Below, one piece after another: positions 32,672 to 44,700 of a stretch of DNA of 64,000 bases; the stretch's first letter is position 1; each line of letters starts with the position of its first letter. Below the pieces are notes generated by a model. The model was not told the DNA's origin, made no database searches, and worked only from the letters and a program-made list of their open reading frames with translations. The stretch is from Linderina pennispora (taxonomy: Eukaryota; Kickxellomycota; Kickxellomycetes; Kickxellales; Kickxellaceae). A program made the position numbers and the translations under genes. Location of the stretch: assembly GCF_002104995.1 (NCBI RefSeq), contig NW_024468249.1, positions 744,001 through 808,000 of the forward strand, given 5' to 3'.

Positions 32672-35600
32672 TTAGTTGTTGGCTGGGGTGAACGGTGGGC
32701 CTGGCGGCGTCTGGCCAGCAGCCGGTCCGGCAGGGCTGCCAGCAGCACTCCCCAGCGATGAAACGCGGCGGCCCACCAGCCTCACCATGTACTCGCTGAC
32801 AAACTGCTTGACCTTGGCCTTCTTGTGCGCCGACAGCCCGATCAGCTTCATGGGGTCGAAGCCAGGCAACTTGCGCTCCTTCTCCATGAGGATCTTGGTG
32901 ATCTTGCGTGCTTCGTGCTTGAACTCGTCGTGGCCCATCTGCGACTTGTACTTGTTCATCTGCCGCACCACATACGCTGCCAGTTCAGCTGTAGCTTTCT
33001 TCTCCAGCTTCTCGCGGCGCGCTGGGCCGCCGGGCCCTGTCGATGGTGATCCACTCAAGCTGCTGGGCGTCGAATGTTTCCGCAGCGACGATGAGCCCTG
33101 CTAGCGATTTGGACTGGTGCACGGCGGATCCGCTGGGCTCTCCGTCAGTATCGGGCGTCACCAGCTGCTGCATAGATCCAGCGCCATTCGAAGCTGTGGA
33201 ACCAGGGAGCTGGGGCAGCGATGCTGTGGACGACGACGGATTGCCCAGCCGCATGGTGCGCTCGATGATCTCGTCAACGCGCGACTTTGAGAACCCGTCG
33301 ACCTTCTCCTCCTGTACAGCTGCTGGTGTTGCTGCGCCCGACGCTGCCATGGGCACACCCACGGCCGATGTCACAGCTACACTGGTGAAACCCCTGCTAG
33401 CTGGCGCCGCACGGCTGCTGGGGGCCAGCGGCCGCTCTCCACCGGCATGCGCGAGTCGCTGATCCCAGCCATCGGCACCGTGGCATCTCCAGCAGCCGAC
33501 AAAGCTCGCAACTGGTCCATAGGCTGCGCAGCCATAGGCTCAGGCGCAACAGCAGCCGTAGCTGCCAATGGCAGTGCCCGATCAGGCTCGTCAGTTGCGG
33601 CTATTGCGCGATCAGGCTCGGCTAACGGCGCTTCCCACTGCGTCTTCTTAGTTGTCTCGTGGTAATAATATGGCGTGCCATCCGCTGTATATGCAGTGCG
33701 CCACCCAGGCGCCAGCGCCTTGCCGCCAGCAGACTGCACCTTAGTACTCGAGCCCACTGCTACTGCAGGCTGGGTATCGTTGGCCATGGATCCGGGTGAC
33801 GATGCTCGTGCGTTAAACGGTTGCTGCTGCTGGGACCCGCGTGCCGCATGCGGCGGATACGTCTGGTAGTCGCTGCCAGCTGTTGGCATTCCTTGAGAAC
33901 CGTGAGTAAGAGGCGGCTCGTCTGAACCCAAGCGGAGACCGTGATCTAGATGTGTGAAAGCTGCTGCCGTACCGTGGCCGGAACCCGCTTGAGTATGGCG
34001 ACGGGCCAGAGCGGCCAGGCGATCTGCTGAATCTGCTGGCACCCCCGGCTGGCGAGTGCATGCGGAAGCCAAATGCTGGCCGGGCACCCCAGCCATTGGC
34101 GGCCACCGAGTGTGGACCTGTCGAGTGCCCATGTATCCCCGAGTCGTGTGGCGCAGGCGACGCCGACCGCATGCGGGCAGAGGCTGATACAGAGCTGCCT
34201 GCTGCCTGCTGGTACCAGCCAGAGCTACTCGACTGGATGTGCAGGTGAGTTAGGTGCTGGCATTCTCTGCATGGCTGACCACGGGCGGCGTGCTGTTTGT
34301 GCGATTAGGGCTCTCCCGCACCGATGCTGAGGGCGTGACGTTGGCAGACTCCTTGCGGCTCTTCTTTGGGATCTTGAACACCACCCGCAGCGTCTTCCAC
34401 CGCTCTGTCAGCTTTGCCGCTATGCTGGCCACGTTTTCGTCGCTAAACGAGCACAGCGGCGCTACTGCGTCCTCGAGCCTGCTCTCCTCAATCGAGTTGC
34501 GCGTCGATATGGGCAAGTGGTCAATACACTGGAGGATCTTGATCAGCATTACGTCGTCGTCCTTGTAATCCTGTAGCCAGGAGCGCAGGATCCCGAGCGC
34601 CTGTAGCCCAACAAGCGACTTGAGCAGCCGTCGGTCGCTGGTCTCCATCAGCTTACCGATCAGAATGCCAATGATGCGGGTTTCGCCGGCCGACTGGTGC
34701 ATGATCTGCACAAACTTCAGCACCTGCTCTGGCGATGTCAGCCCTTTCCTCCGGCCACGCCGCTGCTGACGGATGCCGTATGCGGCGTCAGGGTCGTCAG
34801 AGTTGTCCGACTCTGAGAAATCGTCGCGGTTGCTGCCGCTGCCATAGTCGTCATCGTCCATAGCCGCGTGCCTTCGCCGGATATCGTCGCGCTGTCGCTT
34901 GGTGACCGTGAGGTCATCAATTTCCTCATCAATTTCAGCAGCGTCGTCGCCATCCTCCTCGATATCCACGTCTGTTTCTTCCGCAACCTGCACATGCTTG
35001 CGGCGCCGTTCCTTGGCCACACCAATAATTCCTTTGCATTCAGGCGCCCCGCAGTAGCAGGGCTGCGGCTCTGCACCAGCCATACGCTCAAACTTGTAGT
35101 CGAACGTGATCTCCTCGCCGCGCTTGATCGGCCGCTCGGCAAAAATGCCCATGCGAATAGCACCAGCAACCATCCACTTCTGCAGCACGCAGTTTGGGCC
35201 GCAGCTATGGTTGATGAACCGCGCAATCGAGCCCTTGCGCGTCGCATCGATGATCTTGTTGTTCCCGATACTCATGAAATACTGGTGCCGAATGCCTTCC
35301 TGCTGGTACACGCGAGCGCGCTTCCGGAACTGTGCAGTGGACACAATTTCGCCCATGTACTCCATCACAAACTGGCCGCTCTCCAGATCCGTCAGCGCCT
35401 GCATCCCAAAGCCCTTGCGGCCGGCGTCAATCAGCCGCACCTCTGCGTACTGTCTTTTCTGGAACCGTCGGTTCAGGCAGTAGCTGCCGCATGGACATGT
35501 CAATGGGTTGCACTCCATCTGTACAAGCCGGTTGATGCAGTCCGAGTTTTCGCCGCATGCCTGCGTCCGCGCGTCGCGCGATGGGTTGTAGTGGCAGTGG

Positions 35601-35923
35601 CAAGGGATCGACTCCTCGTGCTTTGTGCCGTCTGTTGTCACACGAACAAGCACGTTCTTGTCAATAACCTCAAACTGCCGCAGCGCTCGTGCCGTTACAT
35701 CAACTCCGGTCAGGTCTGAGTTGTCGTCGCTGCCGTCATCCTGCGCGTCCTTGCCGCCTGGCGACTCTGCAATCCGTGTGTGTCCGTCCATAGCCGGCGC
35801 CACAGTCAGTAGTGATGATGATGGCGGCGGTGTAGGTGTGCGTGGACTTGCGGGCTCGGTATATGCATGGGGCTGAACAATGGGCCGTCCTGAATCAGAT
35901 CTACAAGCGACACACCAGCACAT
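32672..35923 (-). CDS. SET2: Histone H3K36 methyltransferase Set2
   Basis: It methylates H3K36 on transcribed genes while riding on elongating RNA polymerase II. An AWS zinc region (CHCHYNPSRDARTQACGENS ... CPCGSYCLNRRFQ) begins at about 35,600. The SET domain has GFGMQALTDLESGQFVMEYM, RFINHSCGPNC and EITFDYKFERM; the post-SET reads CYCGAPECKGIIG. A helical region follows (34,740-34,330), then a WW domain (GWRTAYTADGTPYYYHETTK, near 33,700) and a C-terminal SRI domain (REKLEKKATAELAAYVVRQM to about 32,790) that binds the phosphorylated polymerase tail. The 560-codon N-terminal half is unbroken; later parts need several +1 changes. The ATG at 35923 is used here; MDGHTRIAE at 35,791 is the alternative start. 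Confidence 0.94.
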
Positions 35924-36539
35924 TTGCAACAGAGCCTTAAATTAGCGCCAGCATTTGGGAGTGTGTACGTGGGGTTCTCTGCTTGCTGGAGCACTGCCGG
36001 TTGTAGCAGCTCTGCAGCCAAACATGGTATACGGTACCTGGCCAAATTCGAAGCCCCTCCGCTGCCTCCAAGCTCCATAGAATACGAAGGTAATACGCCG
36101 GCCGTCTTTCTGTATGTTATAGCCGTGTAAAAACGAGAGGGTCCTCTTCCCCTTTGACTATCCTGTCTGCAGATATAAAGTTAAATTGCCACTGAACCGC
36201 GTGCTGGAAATAACAAGGACAGAGAACAGAGCGGGAATTGAGAAGAAACAAGAAGCGAAAAAAGGATTCGATGAAATAAAGCTGTTGTGTTCGGTATACA
36301 CAAGAAAAAATAACGCATTTTTCGTCACAGCAAATAATTTTTTGTTTGATCATCTCGGATCCGTTTTTCCAGCTCCTGGGTCTATGTTGCAGGATGAGCC
36401 AGAGGTGACGCGTTGCGCCTGTCAGCCAGACCTCCAGCCTCTTGGCTCGCTGGACCTGTTCTGTTTCCCTCGGGCAGCGATAGACTTGGAACATGCTCAG
36501 TTTTGCGAACAACGCTGATTTATTTCATTCCTAGTTGGC
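35924..36539. other. Intergenic between Set2 and Cmc4
   Basis: It contains the Set2 promoter side and, near 36,522 on the minus strand, an AATAAA that would serve Cmc4 polyadenylation. Short open frames on both strands are not supported. Confidence 0.4.
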
Positions 36540-36750
36540 TTATTGTTGGGGGCTGGCGCTGCTCTGGCTGGTCTTGTGCATGGGCTTGCTTGGGCAGCAC
36601 CGGGACGTCCCGCCCTTGGCAAGCAGTTCATTGCAGCATTTCTCGAGTCTGCGCACAGGCGTCCATGCAGCGCGATTCCTGAAAGTCGCTTCGCCACAGG
36701 CAGTCCTGGAGCCTGCAGGCTTCGGCTTGGCACGGCGGTTTCTCAGACAT
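36540..36750 (-). CDS. CMC4: Cmc4-type twin-CX9C mitochondrial protein
   Basis: A very short gene. The ATG at 36750 opens MSEKPPCQAEACRLQDCLW, closely resembling yeast Cmc4 and human CMC4 (PCQxxACxxQxCL). The second half reads LEKCCNELLAKGGTSRCCPS, ending SASPQQ at 36540. One extra base near 36,640 separates the halves. Removing one C from GCC (giving GACGCTGTGCGC) joins them with exactly nine residues between the cysteine of SRCM and the CC pair, as in the family. Such proteins are imported and disulphide-folded in the mitochondrial intermembrane space by Mia40/Erv1. Length is about 70 residues, matching yeast (73) and human (68). Confidence 0.82.
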
Positions 36751-36881
36751 GTTGTGGAAAATGAGAGGTCGGAAGCGCTGTTGGGCGAGGGAAAAATGCC
36801 AAGAGGGGCTGAATTCATCATCGTGCCGCAGCCAGCAGCAGCTGGTTTATGGACCACAAAATCTGTTTGATTTAATACACC

Positions 36882-37429
36882 CTAGAAGCTATCGCTAGTC
36901 GCCTGGAGGATGCCATCGACGATTCTCTTGAACTTGCTCATGTGGTCGGTGCTCAGTGCAAACACCGGGGCACAGCCCCGGCTATCTGGCCCGGCGCCAC
37001 AGCCCGCGCTGGGGTTGTACCCCCACAGCACGCTCCGGCCCTTGCGCACCAGCACCACCTTGTTCTCGCCAAACACGTCGCCCAGCCCGGGCTGCTCAGG
37101 TGTCGGCAGCTGCTGCAACTCATCGACAAGGGCAAACACGGTGGTGAGAGAGTCGCCGACCAGCTCGCCGGACTTGGTGACGGACTCGACCGGCTGTCCG
37201 TTGAAGAGCTTCTGCGTGAACTTGGCGCCGGCAGGAGTTCCAGAGATCTCGGTTGTGCTGCTACAGAGGTATAGTGCTGCTTGTTAGTCGTAGCCATGTA
37301 TTCTTGTTTGAATTGTGCGCGCTTTCGTTTGTTGGCTATGTTACGTACCGAAGCTTGGGGGGCATGATGCCAGGAACACCAAGTCCCTGAGACATAGTCC
37401 ACTACGGTGATGTGAAGGTCGTCGCTCAT
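36882..37429 (-). CDS. Hypothetical protein, about 150 residues, one intron
   Basis: Not recognised. The ATG at 37429 opens MSDDLHITVVDY. After one +1 correction the exon reads QGLGVPGIMPPKLR. An intron (37348-37261, GTACGT...TGTAG) joins it in phase to STTEISGTPAGAKFTQKLF; the splice phase only works with the correction, which supports both. The C-terminal part reads VFALVDELQQLPTPE, NKVVLVRKGRSVLWGYNP and HMSKFKRIVDGILQA. No membrane segment or signal peptide is seen. The strand-helix alternation is like a small alpha/beta chaperone or adaptor, for example the size class of proteasome-assembly chaperones, but I see no decisive motif. Confidence 0.6.
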
Positions 37430-37661
37430 AATTGCAAAGGTGAAAGCGCTGGTGTATACTACTGGTGAAGAAGAAAATTCGGGAATGAGTTAAAGGACGA
37501 GAGGATGAGGGCATCGCCAAACACCAGCAATTTATACCCTCCCTGTGCATCGCCAAGACCCACTGCAAAAAAGGGATTGCGTGATTGCGAGTTTCTCTTG
37601 ACGTCACATGTCCAGCCCAGAAAAAAAGCCTGTGTTGGCACGAAGCCCGTGGGTAAAATTT

Positions 37662-38096
37662 TTATTGCACATGGACTGCGTCGCTGCCTGCCTTCAGCAG
37701 CGTGTCCGCGATCTGCTTAAATTGAGCCCTTGCCTCCTCCGGCACGGCAGTGCCTTCGGGCGCGGTCTTCTGCACAGCGTTCGCCCATGCAACCTGGCCT
37801 GACAGAATCAGGAGAATCGACATGTCGGCGCCCCACACGTCGGTCGAGCTGGCATCGGACTGCCGCGGCAGCCGCATTAGCGCTTCGGTCTGTTCGACCA
37901 CGTCCTTCTGGTACCGGTCTCCTGAGATCTCGCCCGATAGGGTCTCGGTCTTGTCGTCCACAGTGCAGATCATTGTGACGGTCGCCGATTCTTTGCTGCC
38001 AGTAATATCGACCATCCGGCGCATCGATGAGGACAAGATGTCGCCGTTGCCAATGCCGTCGGTAACTGTCACTGAGATTGCTGCGAGCCCAGTCAT
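37662..38096 (-). CDS. Hypothetical protein, 144 residues
   Basis: Not recognised. It is an intact single-exon frame from ATG 38096: MTGLAAISVTVTDGIGNGD, a beta-rich middle (ATVTMICTVDDKTETLSGEI), a hydrophobic helix (SILLILSGQVAWANAV) and a terminal helix QFKQIADTLLKAG. The terminal helix is weakly reminiscent of the end of the preceding protein (KFKRIVDGILQA), so the two tandem genes may be distant relatives. Function unknown. Confidence 0.6.
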   Translation of the reverse strand: MTGLAAISVTVTDGIGNGDILSSSMRRMVDITGSKESATVTMICTVDDKTETLSGEISGDRYQKDVVEQTEALMRLPRQSDASSTDVWGADMSILLILSGQVAWANAVQKTAPEGTAVPEEARAQFKQIADTLLKAGSDAVHVQ

Positions 38097-38305
38097 ATGT
38101 GGATGGAAAGGATGTGCTGTATTAAAAACTTTTTGTCGTTGGACGAAAGAGAGGCAAGAGAGCCTTCTCCCACACTAACCGCGCGGCCCAGTATACAGCC
38201 AGGCCCCAGCCGACACCGAGGGGGCGATGGAGCATCTAAGAGGGCGTGTGGTGCCACAGCCTGTGTACCTTTTGCCTACGGATGCGGGCCTAGAACCGTC
38301 TCACA

Positions 38306-38668
38306 TTACGACTGCATTGCCGTGTAAACGCCGATCCACGTGAGCGTGAACGAAGCAAACCCAGCGCCAATGCTATCGCCCAGCACTTCCATCTTGCCGC
38401 CAAAGTCCTCGTCGTCCACACCCAGGTAGTTTGTCCAGTAGATTGTCGGCACCGCCACCGAGCCGATGAAATATCCGATCAGACACGGCAGCCCGCGCAG
38501 CGACAGCAGGCCGTAGAACACACCCAGGACGACCGAGAACCCGAACACGATCCAGAACACGAGGGTCCGCAGCTCGTCCTTCTGCCACTCCTCATCCCGC
38601 AGCAATGCCTTCTGCCAGATGCTCAATTTGGGTGCAGGCTCCTTGGATTTTTCCGTGCGAGCGCTCAT
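38306..38668 (-). CDS. RAB5IF/OPTI-type membrane protein (EMC6-like)
   Basis: An intact 120-residue frame starting MSARTEKSKEPAPKLSIWQK. It matches the Rab5-interacting (EMC6-related) family: SIWQKALLRDEEW, then membrane segments VFWIVFGFSVVLGVFYGLL and IGYFIGSVAVPTIYW. NYLGVDDEDFGGKMEVL, the counterpart of NYLQIDEEEYGG in human RAB5IF, precedes a third hydrophobic segment. The human protein forms the GEL complex with TMCO1 in the ER multipass translocon. The same role here is an inference from family membership. Confidence 0.85.
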   Translation of the reverse strand: MSARTEKSKEPAPKLSIWQKALLRDEEWQKDELRTLVFWIVFGFSVVLGVFYGLLSLRGLPCLIGYFIGSVAVPTIYWTNYLGVDDEDFGGKMEVLGDSIGAGFASFTLTWIGVYTAMQS

Positions 38669-38771
38669 TACAAATGTAGAGAGGAAAAATCAGAGTGAAA
38701 TTCAATTCGAAAAAGGAGAAAAAGGGAATGCAGAGCGTGCTCTCCAAAAAAGAAAATCAGTGGTTTTATAC

Positions 38772-41700
38772 TTAGCGCAGGTACGACTGCAGAGACTCGC
38801 CCAGATACGACTCGATGGTCTTGATGGTCTCCTGGGTAGCCCGCTCGACACGGTGGTCGTCGTCCTCCAGAAGCTCCGCCAGATACGGGATGGTCTCGGG
38901 CAGCAGGATCAGGAACTCCTCGCCGAGCTTGTCGTAGAACGCCTGCTGCACAATCAGCGCGCCGACACGCACAGCCGGCGCATCGGCCCTGGACTTCATC
39001 ATCACGTCCATGTTGATGCGCTTCCACATCGCGTCATTGCTGACAGCGACCGCCAGCTGGCTGATAGCGGGCGCAATGAACTCGCGTATCCGCGCAACAT
39101 GCACGTCGATACGCGTCGCCCTCGGCCACCTTGGTGTTGCCAAGCTGCGCAACCAGCGGCTTGCACACCTTGTTGAACGTGTCCTCGGTCCAGAAGTCGC
39201 TGGTATCGTGCAGCGCGCTCTGGTACACCGAGCGCACAATTGCCTGCCACAGCATGCTCGGCACAGGCTTCTCCTCGCGGTCCTCGCGGTCCTGCATCTC
39301 GACGCTGTCGGCCTCGACGCCGAACCGCGTGAGCTGCGCGATGGCAACATCAATAACCGAGCTGTAGTAGGGCGTGATGATGGACTTGAGCTTGTCGAAC
39401 AGCACGTTCAGCACGCGGAAGAACACGCGCAGGCGCGCCTCGCTGGCAAACTGCTCGGAGCCAGTTCGTGCTGCTGGTCTTGCTGACCCACAGTGCAGGC
39501 GTCGGCGCCGACAGAAGGAGCGGATCGGTCGTGGCCCAGTCAACAAACGACAGGAACAGGGGCTTGAACAGATTCTCGCTGAGCTTGACCACGAACCGCA
39601 TGAACGCATCCAGCGTCGTGTCCTCGATGGCACGAGCCTCGATGACTGGGATGCTGGGGTTACGCGCAAGATCAAACACCGACAGGAAGAACTTGAACAG
39701 CGGCTTGTAGAACTGCAGCAGCTGCGTGCGCTGGACCGAACCGCCGGTCTTGCCCACGAACTGCACAAACGGCACGATGACCGCCGGCCCCTGCTTGCAC
39801 GCCTCCTTCTGATAGAAGGCAAACTGCGCTGGCAGCAGCTGCCGCGTCGGGATGTTCTTGGCCAGAGCCGTAAGCAGCACATCCACCTTGGCCAGTACCT
39901 GCGAGTGCAGCGAGTCAAGCGCAGTGCCCTCGGACTCGTCGTCGGACTCGCCAGCCTTATCCTCGACCACAGGCACGCAGCTCCGGGTTGAGCAGACAGT
40001 TGAACAGCGGCGCCAGCGACGGCACCAGGAAGGCCGACATGTTCTCAACCACAGTCTCCATGGCGCCCAGGGCGCTCAGGAAGCACGGCAACGTCATCAG
40101 CCGACGCCTTGCGGTAGTTGCCAGTCAACCGAGTGCATGTGCTTGAGGATCGACGGCAAAAACATCGGCAGGCTTGGAATCAGGCGCGATCCAAGCTCGC
40201 TGCACAGCACCGCTACGGTGACCAGCGCCGCCGACACGACAACGGGGTACGGCGAATCCAGGCTCTCAGGCCCAGACACGCGCTTGACCAGCTTGGTGAA
40301 CACCACCGGCCGCAGCGAGCCAAGCCGTCTGGCCGCGGCTGCCACGCACAGAAGCGCCGCCTGCTTGTTCGCCACAAACTCCTTCTGGCTGAAGCCCTCG
40401 GCCGAGTCCTCGGTCTTCTCGTCGACAATTTCCATTACCGAGCCCACCAGCTCCAGCATGTCGTCGATCGGCTTGGCGTCGGCCTCGTACAGACGCGTAT
40501 CGAATGCCTCGATGCGCTTGTGGGCCAGCGCCAGCACCTTGCGCCGGATCTTGTAGTCGCTCTGGGCCAGGAGCTTGGCGACGGTCTGGACAAACGACCG
40601 GCGGTCCATCAGGCTGTTGATGTCGTCGATCACGTTGTACGCAATGTGGATCGACTGCTTCCACGCACGGTCCGATGCCTGCGTCGTCAGGCGCTGCTGC
40701 TGCGTCAGCTGTCCCGTACTGCGTGGCCATCTTGGTGATCAGCTCCAGCACGGTCGACACCGCCGACGACAGCTGCTGGCTGACCTCGGGCGTGATGTCG
40801 GTAGCGCGGTACTTGCTCCGGAACTGCTGGCTGGTGAGCAGCTTGTGTACAAAGTCCAGCACAACCAGACGGTACGTGCGCAGCTGCTTGCTATTCATAC
40901 GCGGCAGGTCGATGTACAGCTCAGCAGCCGCCGACTCCAGCTCGCTGTCGTCAGCAGGTGGCCTCCTTCTCGGCTGGCAGCAGGATCAGATCGTACAGCA
41001 GCATCTCGGCACTTGCCACCTGCTGCAAAGCATCAAACTCGTGCACCAGCGACAGCGTGAACGAGTAGATGTCCTCCTGGTCGTCGATCGACGAGCCCTC
41101 ACCCTTGCTGCTCTTCAGCAGACGCGCCGCATTCTTCTCCAGCAGTAGCGAGCATACCGCAGATCGCGTACGTCTTGACGCCCAGACTCTTGACAAGCGA
41201 CGTAAACAAGGCCATACGCCGGTGACGCGGGATATGCGACAGGGTATCAACAAACACGCGCAGGATCGGACCCGCCAGGGCAACCTCCTCGCGCTTGCTG
41301 ATAGCCTGCTCGCCGGGCTTTGCCTTGACCAGCGGCGGAATCACCTTCTCCAGTGTCTGGTGGATGACACGGAAGCTGTACTCGTCGTCCTGACGCAGCA
41401 CATTGGCACCCATGAACGTAAAGATAGCCATCACGTGGTGAAGCACCGGCCTGCGGGTGCTGAACAGCGACGGCTGCCAGCAGAAGAAGCGTCTGGTTGT
41501 GCGTCTGTGGGCTGCTCGACGTCCGGATCGACTGCACAATCACGTCCACACGCACGACGCTCTCTTCGATGAGCGCTCCCGCCTTGTTCGCCTCGTCAAA
41601 GATACGCGTCAGCATCGTCAGCACCAGCTGCTTCAGGTAGTCGATCGACACAAGCTCCTTAGGCCTGGAGCCGCCAGCGATTCGGCCGAGCCCTCATCGG

Positions 41701-44700
41701 TACTAGCAGGGGTCGACAGATCCGACACAAACACCGACAGCAGCGAGAACAGAGCAGGGGCCAGGATCGGATTCGCTGACAGCAGCGCCGAGCACTGCAC
41801 ATACTCGAGAAGCGTTGACAGCTCCGGCAGTCACATCCACCGGCGACTTGGCTTGCGATCCGCGCGCACGCTTGCCCGAACGGGCTCCATCGCTGTCGTC
41901 CTGCGAAATCTTGCCAGCAATAGCAGCCAGGCTCTCCGCGACAGTGGCCGGGTCAAGCGGCACCTTGCTGAACAGATCGCGCAGCGTGGCCTTGGTAGCC
42001 CCCGGCACAAAGTACGAGTTGCCCAGCGTCGCCACGTCAAACAGACACTGGGTGATGCCAGCCAGGGCCTGCTGCGATCCCAACGACGCAACAAAGTCGG
42101 CTGTCAGGCACTCGAACGAGACCTGCTGCAGATACGCCTTGGCGCGCAGCTCCGCGCTCCAGTCCGCAAACTTGGAGCTGGGGATCTTGGTCACGCCCTT
42201 GACGAACTTGAGCAAAGCATTAAAGTGCTTGTCAGAGCCACCTGCAATAACACTGGCATTGGATGGAGAGAAGACCGCCGCGAACAGCGAGTGCGTGAGC
42301 TGATCCTCGACACTGCCGGTGGCCGGCATACCCGCGCTCTCCAGGCTCTTGGCATGGCTGACAATCAGCGGGAACAGCTGCGACACAAACAGCGGCGACG
42401 TAGCCAGACCCATCAGACTCCAGAAGGCTGATCTGGAACTGCGCCAGAACACCATCAGCAGCAGTGACGTGGGCAAGCAGGAACGCAACAACGCTTTCGC
42501 GCGCCTTGGTGTTGAGCTTCGCCACAGAGGCATCGCCTCCGACATGGCCCTTGTTCAGAATCGCAGCCAACTGGTGCTTGACTGCATACGCGTCCTCGGC
42601 CAGTACATCAGACTGCGATGCCAGCTGGTGCACAAACATTGCCGCAACGTCCAGCGGCAAGTACTGCAGCCTATCGGACGTGGGGCCGTAGAACTCGTCA
42701 TACATGTAGATGTCCTGCTCAGCCTCAGCATTGTCGCCCTTGCTCTTGCGATGTGCCTTTTTGCCCTTGCTCGCAGGGTACACTGACTTGAGCGCCTGGA
42801 TGCAAGCGGCAGCAGCTCCGCGCACACCTGCGTCGTCATCAAGTAGGGCGACAAGAAGAGACGGCAGCACCGTCTGGTAGTCATTGACAGCATTGGGCTT
42901 TCCTGACGCAGCGTGCTTGACAAGGGCCTGGAACGAGAGCAGGCAGCGCGAACGGGCAACAGCGTTGATGTCGGACAGCCACTGCGATGCTAGGAACTGC
43001 GCCCAGTCGGATCCCATGCACACGTTCAACATGCGGCCGATCAGGATACCGTCGGCATCCGGTGAGGTCGCTGGGCCGCGACACCACTGCAATGAACGTG
43101 GTGCGTAGGAACTCGCGGTACCGGGCCTCCGGGCTATCAGCAGCAGCTGGGGAAGCGCCAATCCATCCGTGAGGAGCGAGCTTGACCAGCTCTGGCAGCA
43201 CCGACAGAATCACGGAAAGCGCACCAATAGCGACTCTGACACTAGCGCCAGTCACGCTCTTATCAGTCGCCAGGCCAAGCAGCAGGTTGGTCCAGCCCTG
43301 GCTCGACGTAGCGCTGAGCAGCAGATCATCGTCAAGCTTGACTGCCTTCGCGCTGGTCTCGGTTGCCATGGTGGCCAGCAGAGGCTTGATCACAGATGCT
43401 GCCGCCATAACACACTCGTCGACCTTGCCCTTGGCTGCCAGAATCGTGACTGCCTGGGCACCAATGGCCAAGGCTGCAGTGCGCGCCGCAGCATTGCCTT
43501 GAGCCAAGCTGCGTGGCCCAGAGCCCATTCTGGTCCTCAGCAATCTCGCTCCAGCTCTTGACCAGAGCGGTGGCAAGCACATCGACCACGCGTCGCATTG
43601 TACTCGGCCTCATCGACAGACAGCTTCTTGGTCTTGGCAAGCGGACGCCAGCCATCCGTTCTTCTGCTTGCCGTACAGCGCTGGAAGGCAGGATCGAGAC
43701 CAGCTGACTTGGTAATGGACTGCTGTGTCCCTGACGCAGATCAGGTACGGGAACACTGCTGTGACCACAGCGGTATAAAGCTGTGCAGTCAGACGATGTG
43801 TCGACCGACAGAATGTGGCCAACAATCTTGTCCGAAAGACCGGCAAGCGGGACCCGGTCGCTCTCGATCAGTGCCGACAGCGCGGATACCTAGCTGAGGA
43901 GCGGCAATATAATCAGTCAGGGGCAGCGACAGGACGACAGCCCAGCACACGCTCGTCATCCTCCTGATCCAGGCGCTCGAGAATCAGGCTGCTCGCGTCC
44001 TCTGCAGGCAGCGAAAACTCCGTGTTCTTGCCCGAGACAATATCGCTGAGAGCCTTGGCCGCAACCAGACGGATGCCCGAGTCAGCGTGGTTCATGCTGA
44101 GGAACAGGGTCGTCGCAGTCTCCTTCAGAGGCAACACCCCGCTGACGCCAGACTTGCCAGCACCGCTGCGCATCTTGAGGCTGTACAGCTTCTTGTGCAT
44201 GGCCTCCTTCTGCTGCTCGCCCAGGCGGCTATGCTGGCTGACCGCGTTCGATGCAGCACCAATTGCGTCCTCCAGCTGCTGCTGGTAGCGCAGCTGCAGC
44301 AGATCAAGAATCCCCATGGCATTTTCCGACTCGCCATCGCGCTCAAGGAGCTCCTTCACCAGCCTCTCGCACAGCAGAGGGGCAATCCGCGACGGCAGCG
44401 CAGGAATGAGCTCCGGACAAGAACGCCGACACAGCCGTATCTTCAAACGAATAGTGCGCCAGCGAAGCAACCAACGGCTGCATGAACAGCTCGATGTCAA
44501 ACGCCACCGCCAGAGCGCCGAGCACGCGCGCAAAGTCCCTATGTGCGGACAACAGAGTCAGGAAGCGCGGCGACAGCAGACTGTCGATTGCTGTTACCTG
44601 GGTCTGCATCAGCTGGATCAGGCACATGGTCATCGCCTTGACGTCCTTCGGGCTCTGCGCAACCGCACACAGCGTCTTCTCCAGCGCCTCAGCGTCGAAT

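Noticed and set aside
36535-36870. 111-codon plus-strand frame
   Set aside because: It overlaps Cmc4 on the other strand, which has diagnostic cysteine spacing.
41457-42431. 324-codon plus-strand frame and other long frames across 38.8-45.5 kb
   Set aside because: Antisense shadows of Utp10 in GC-rich coding DNA.
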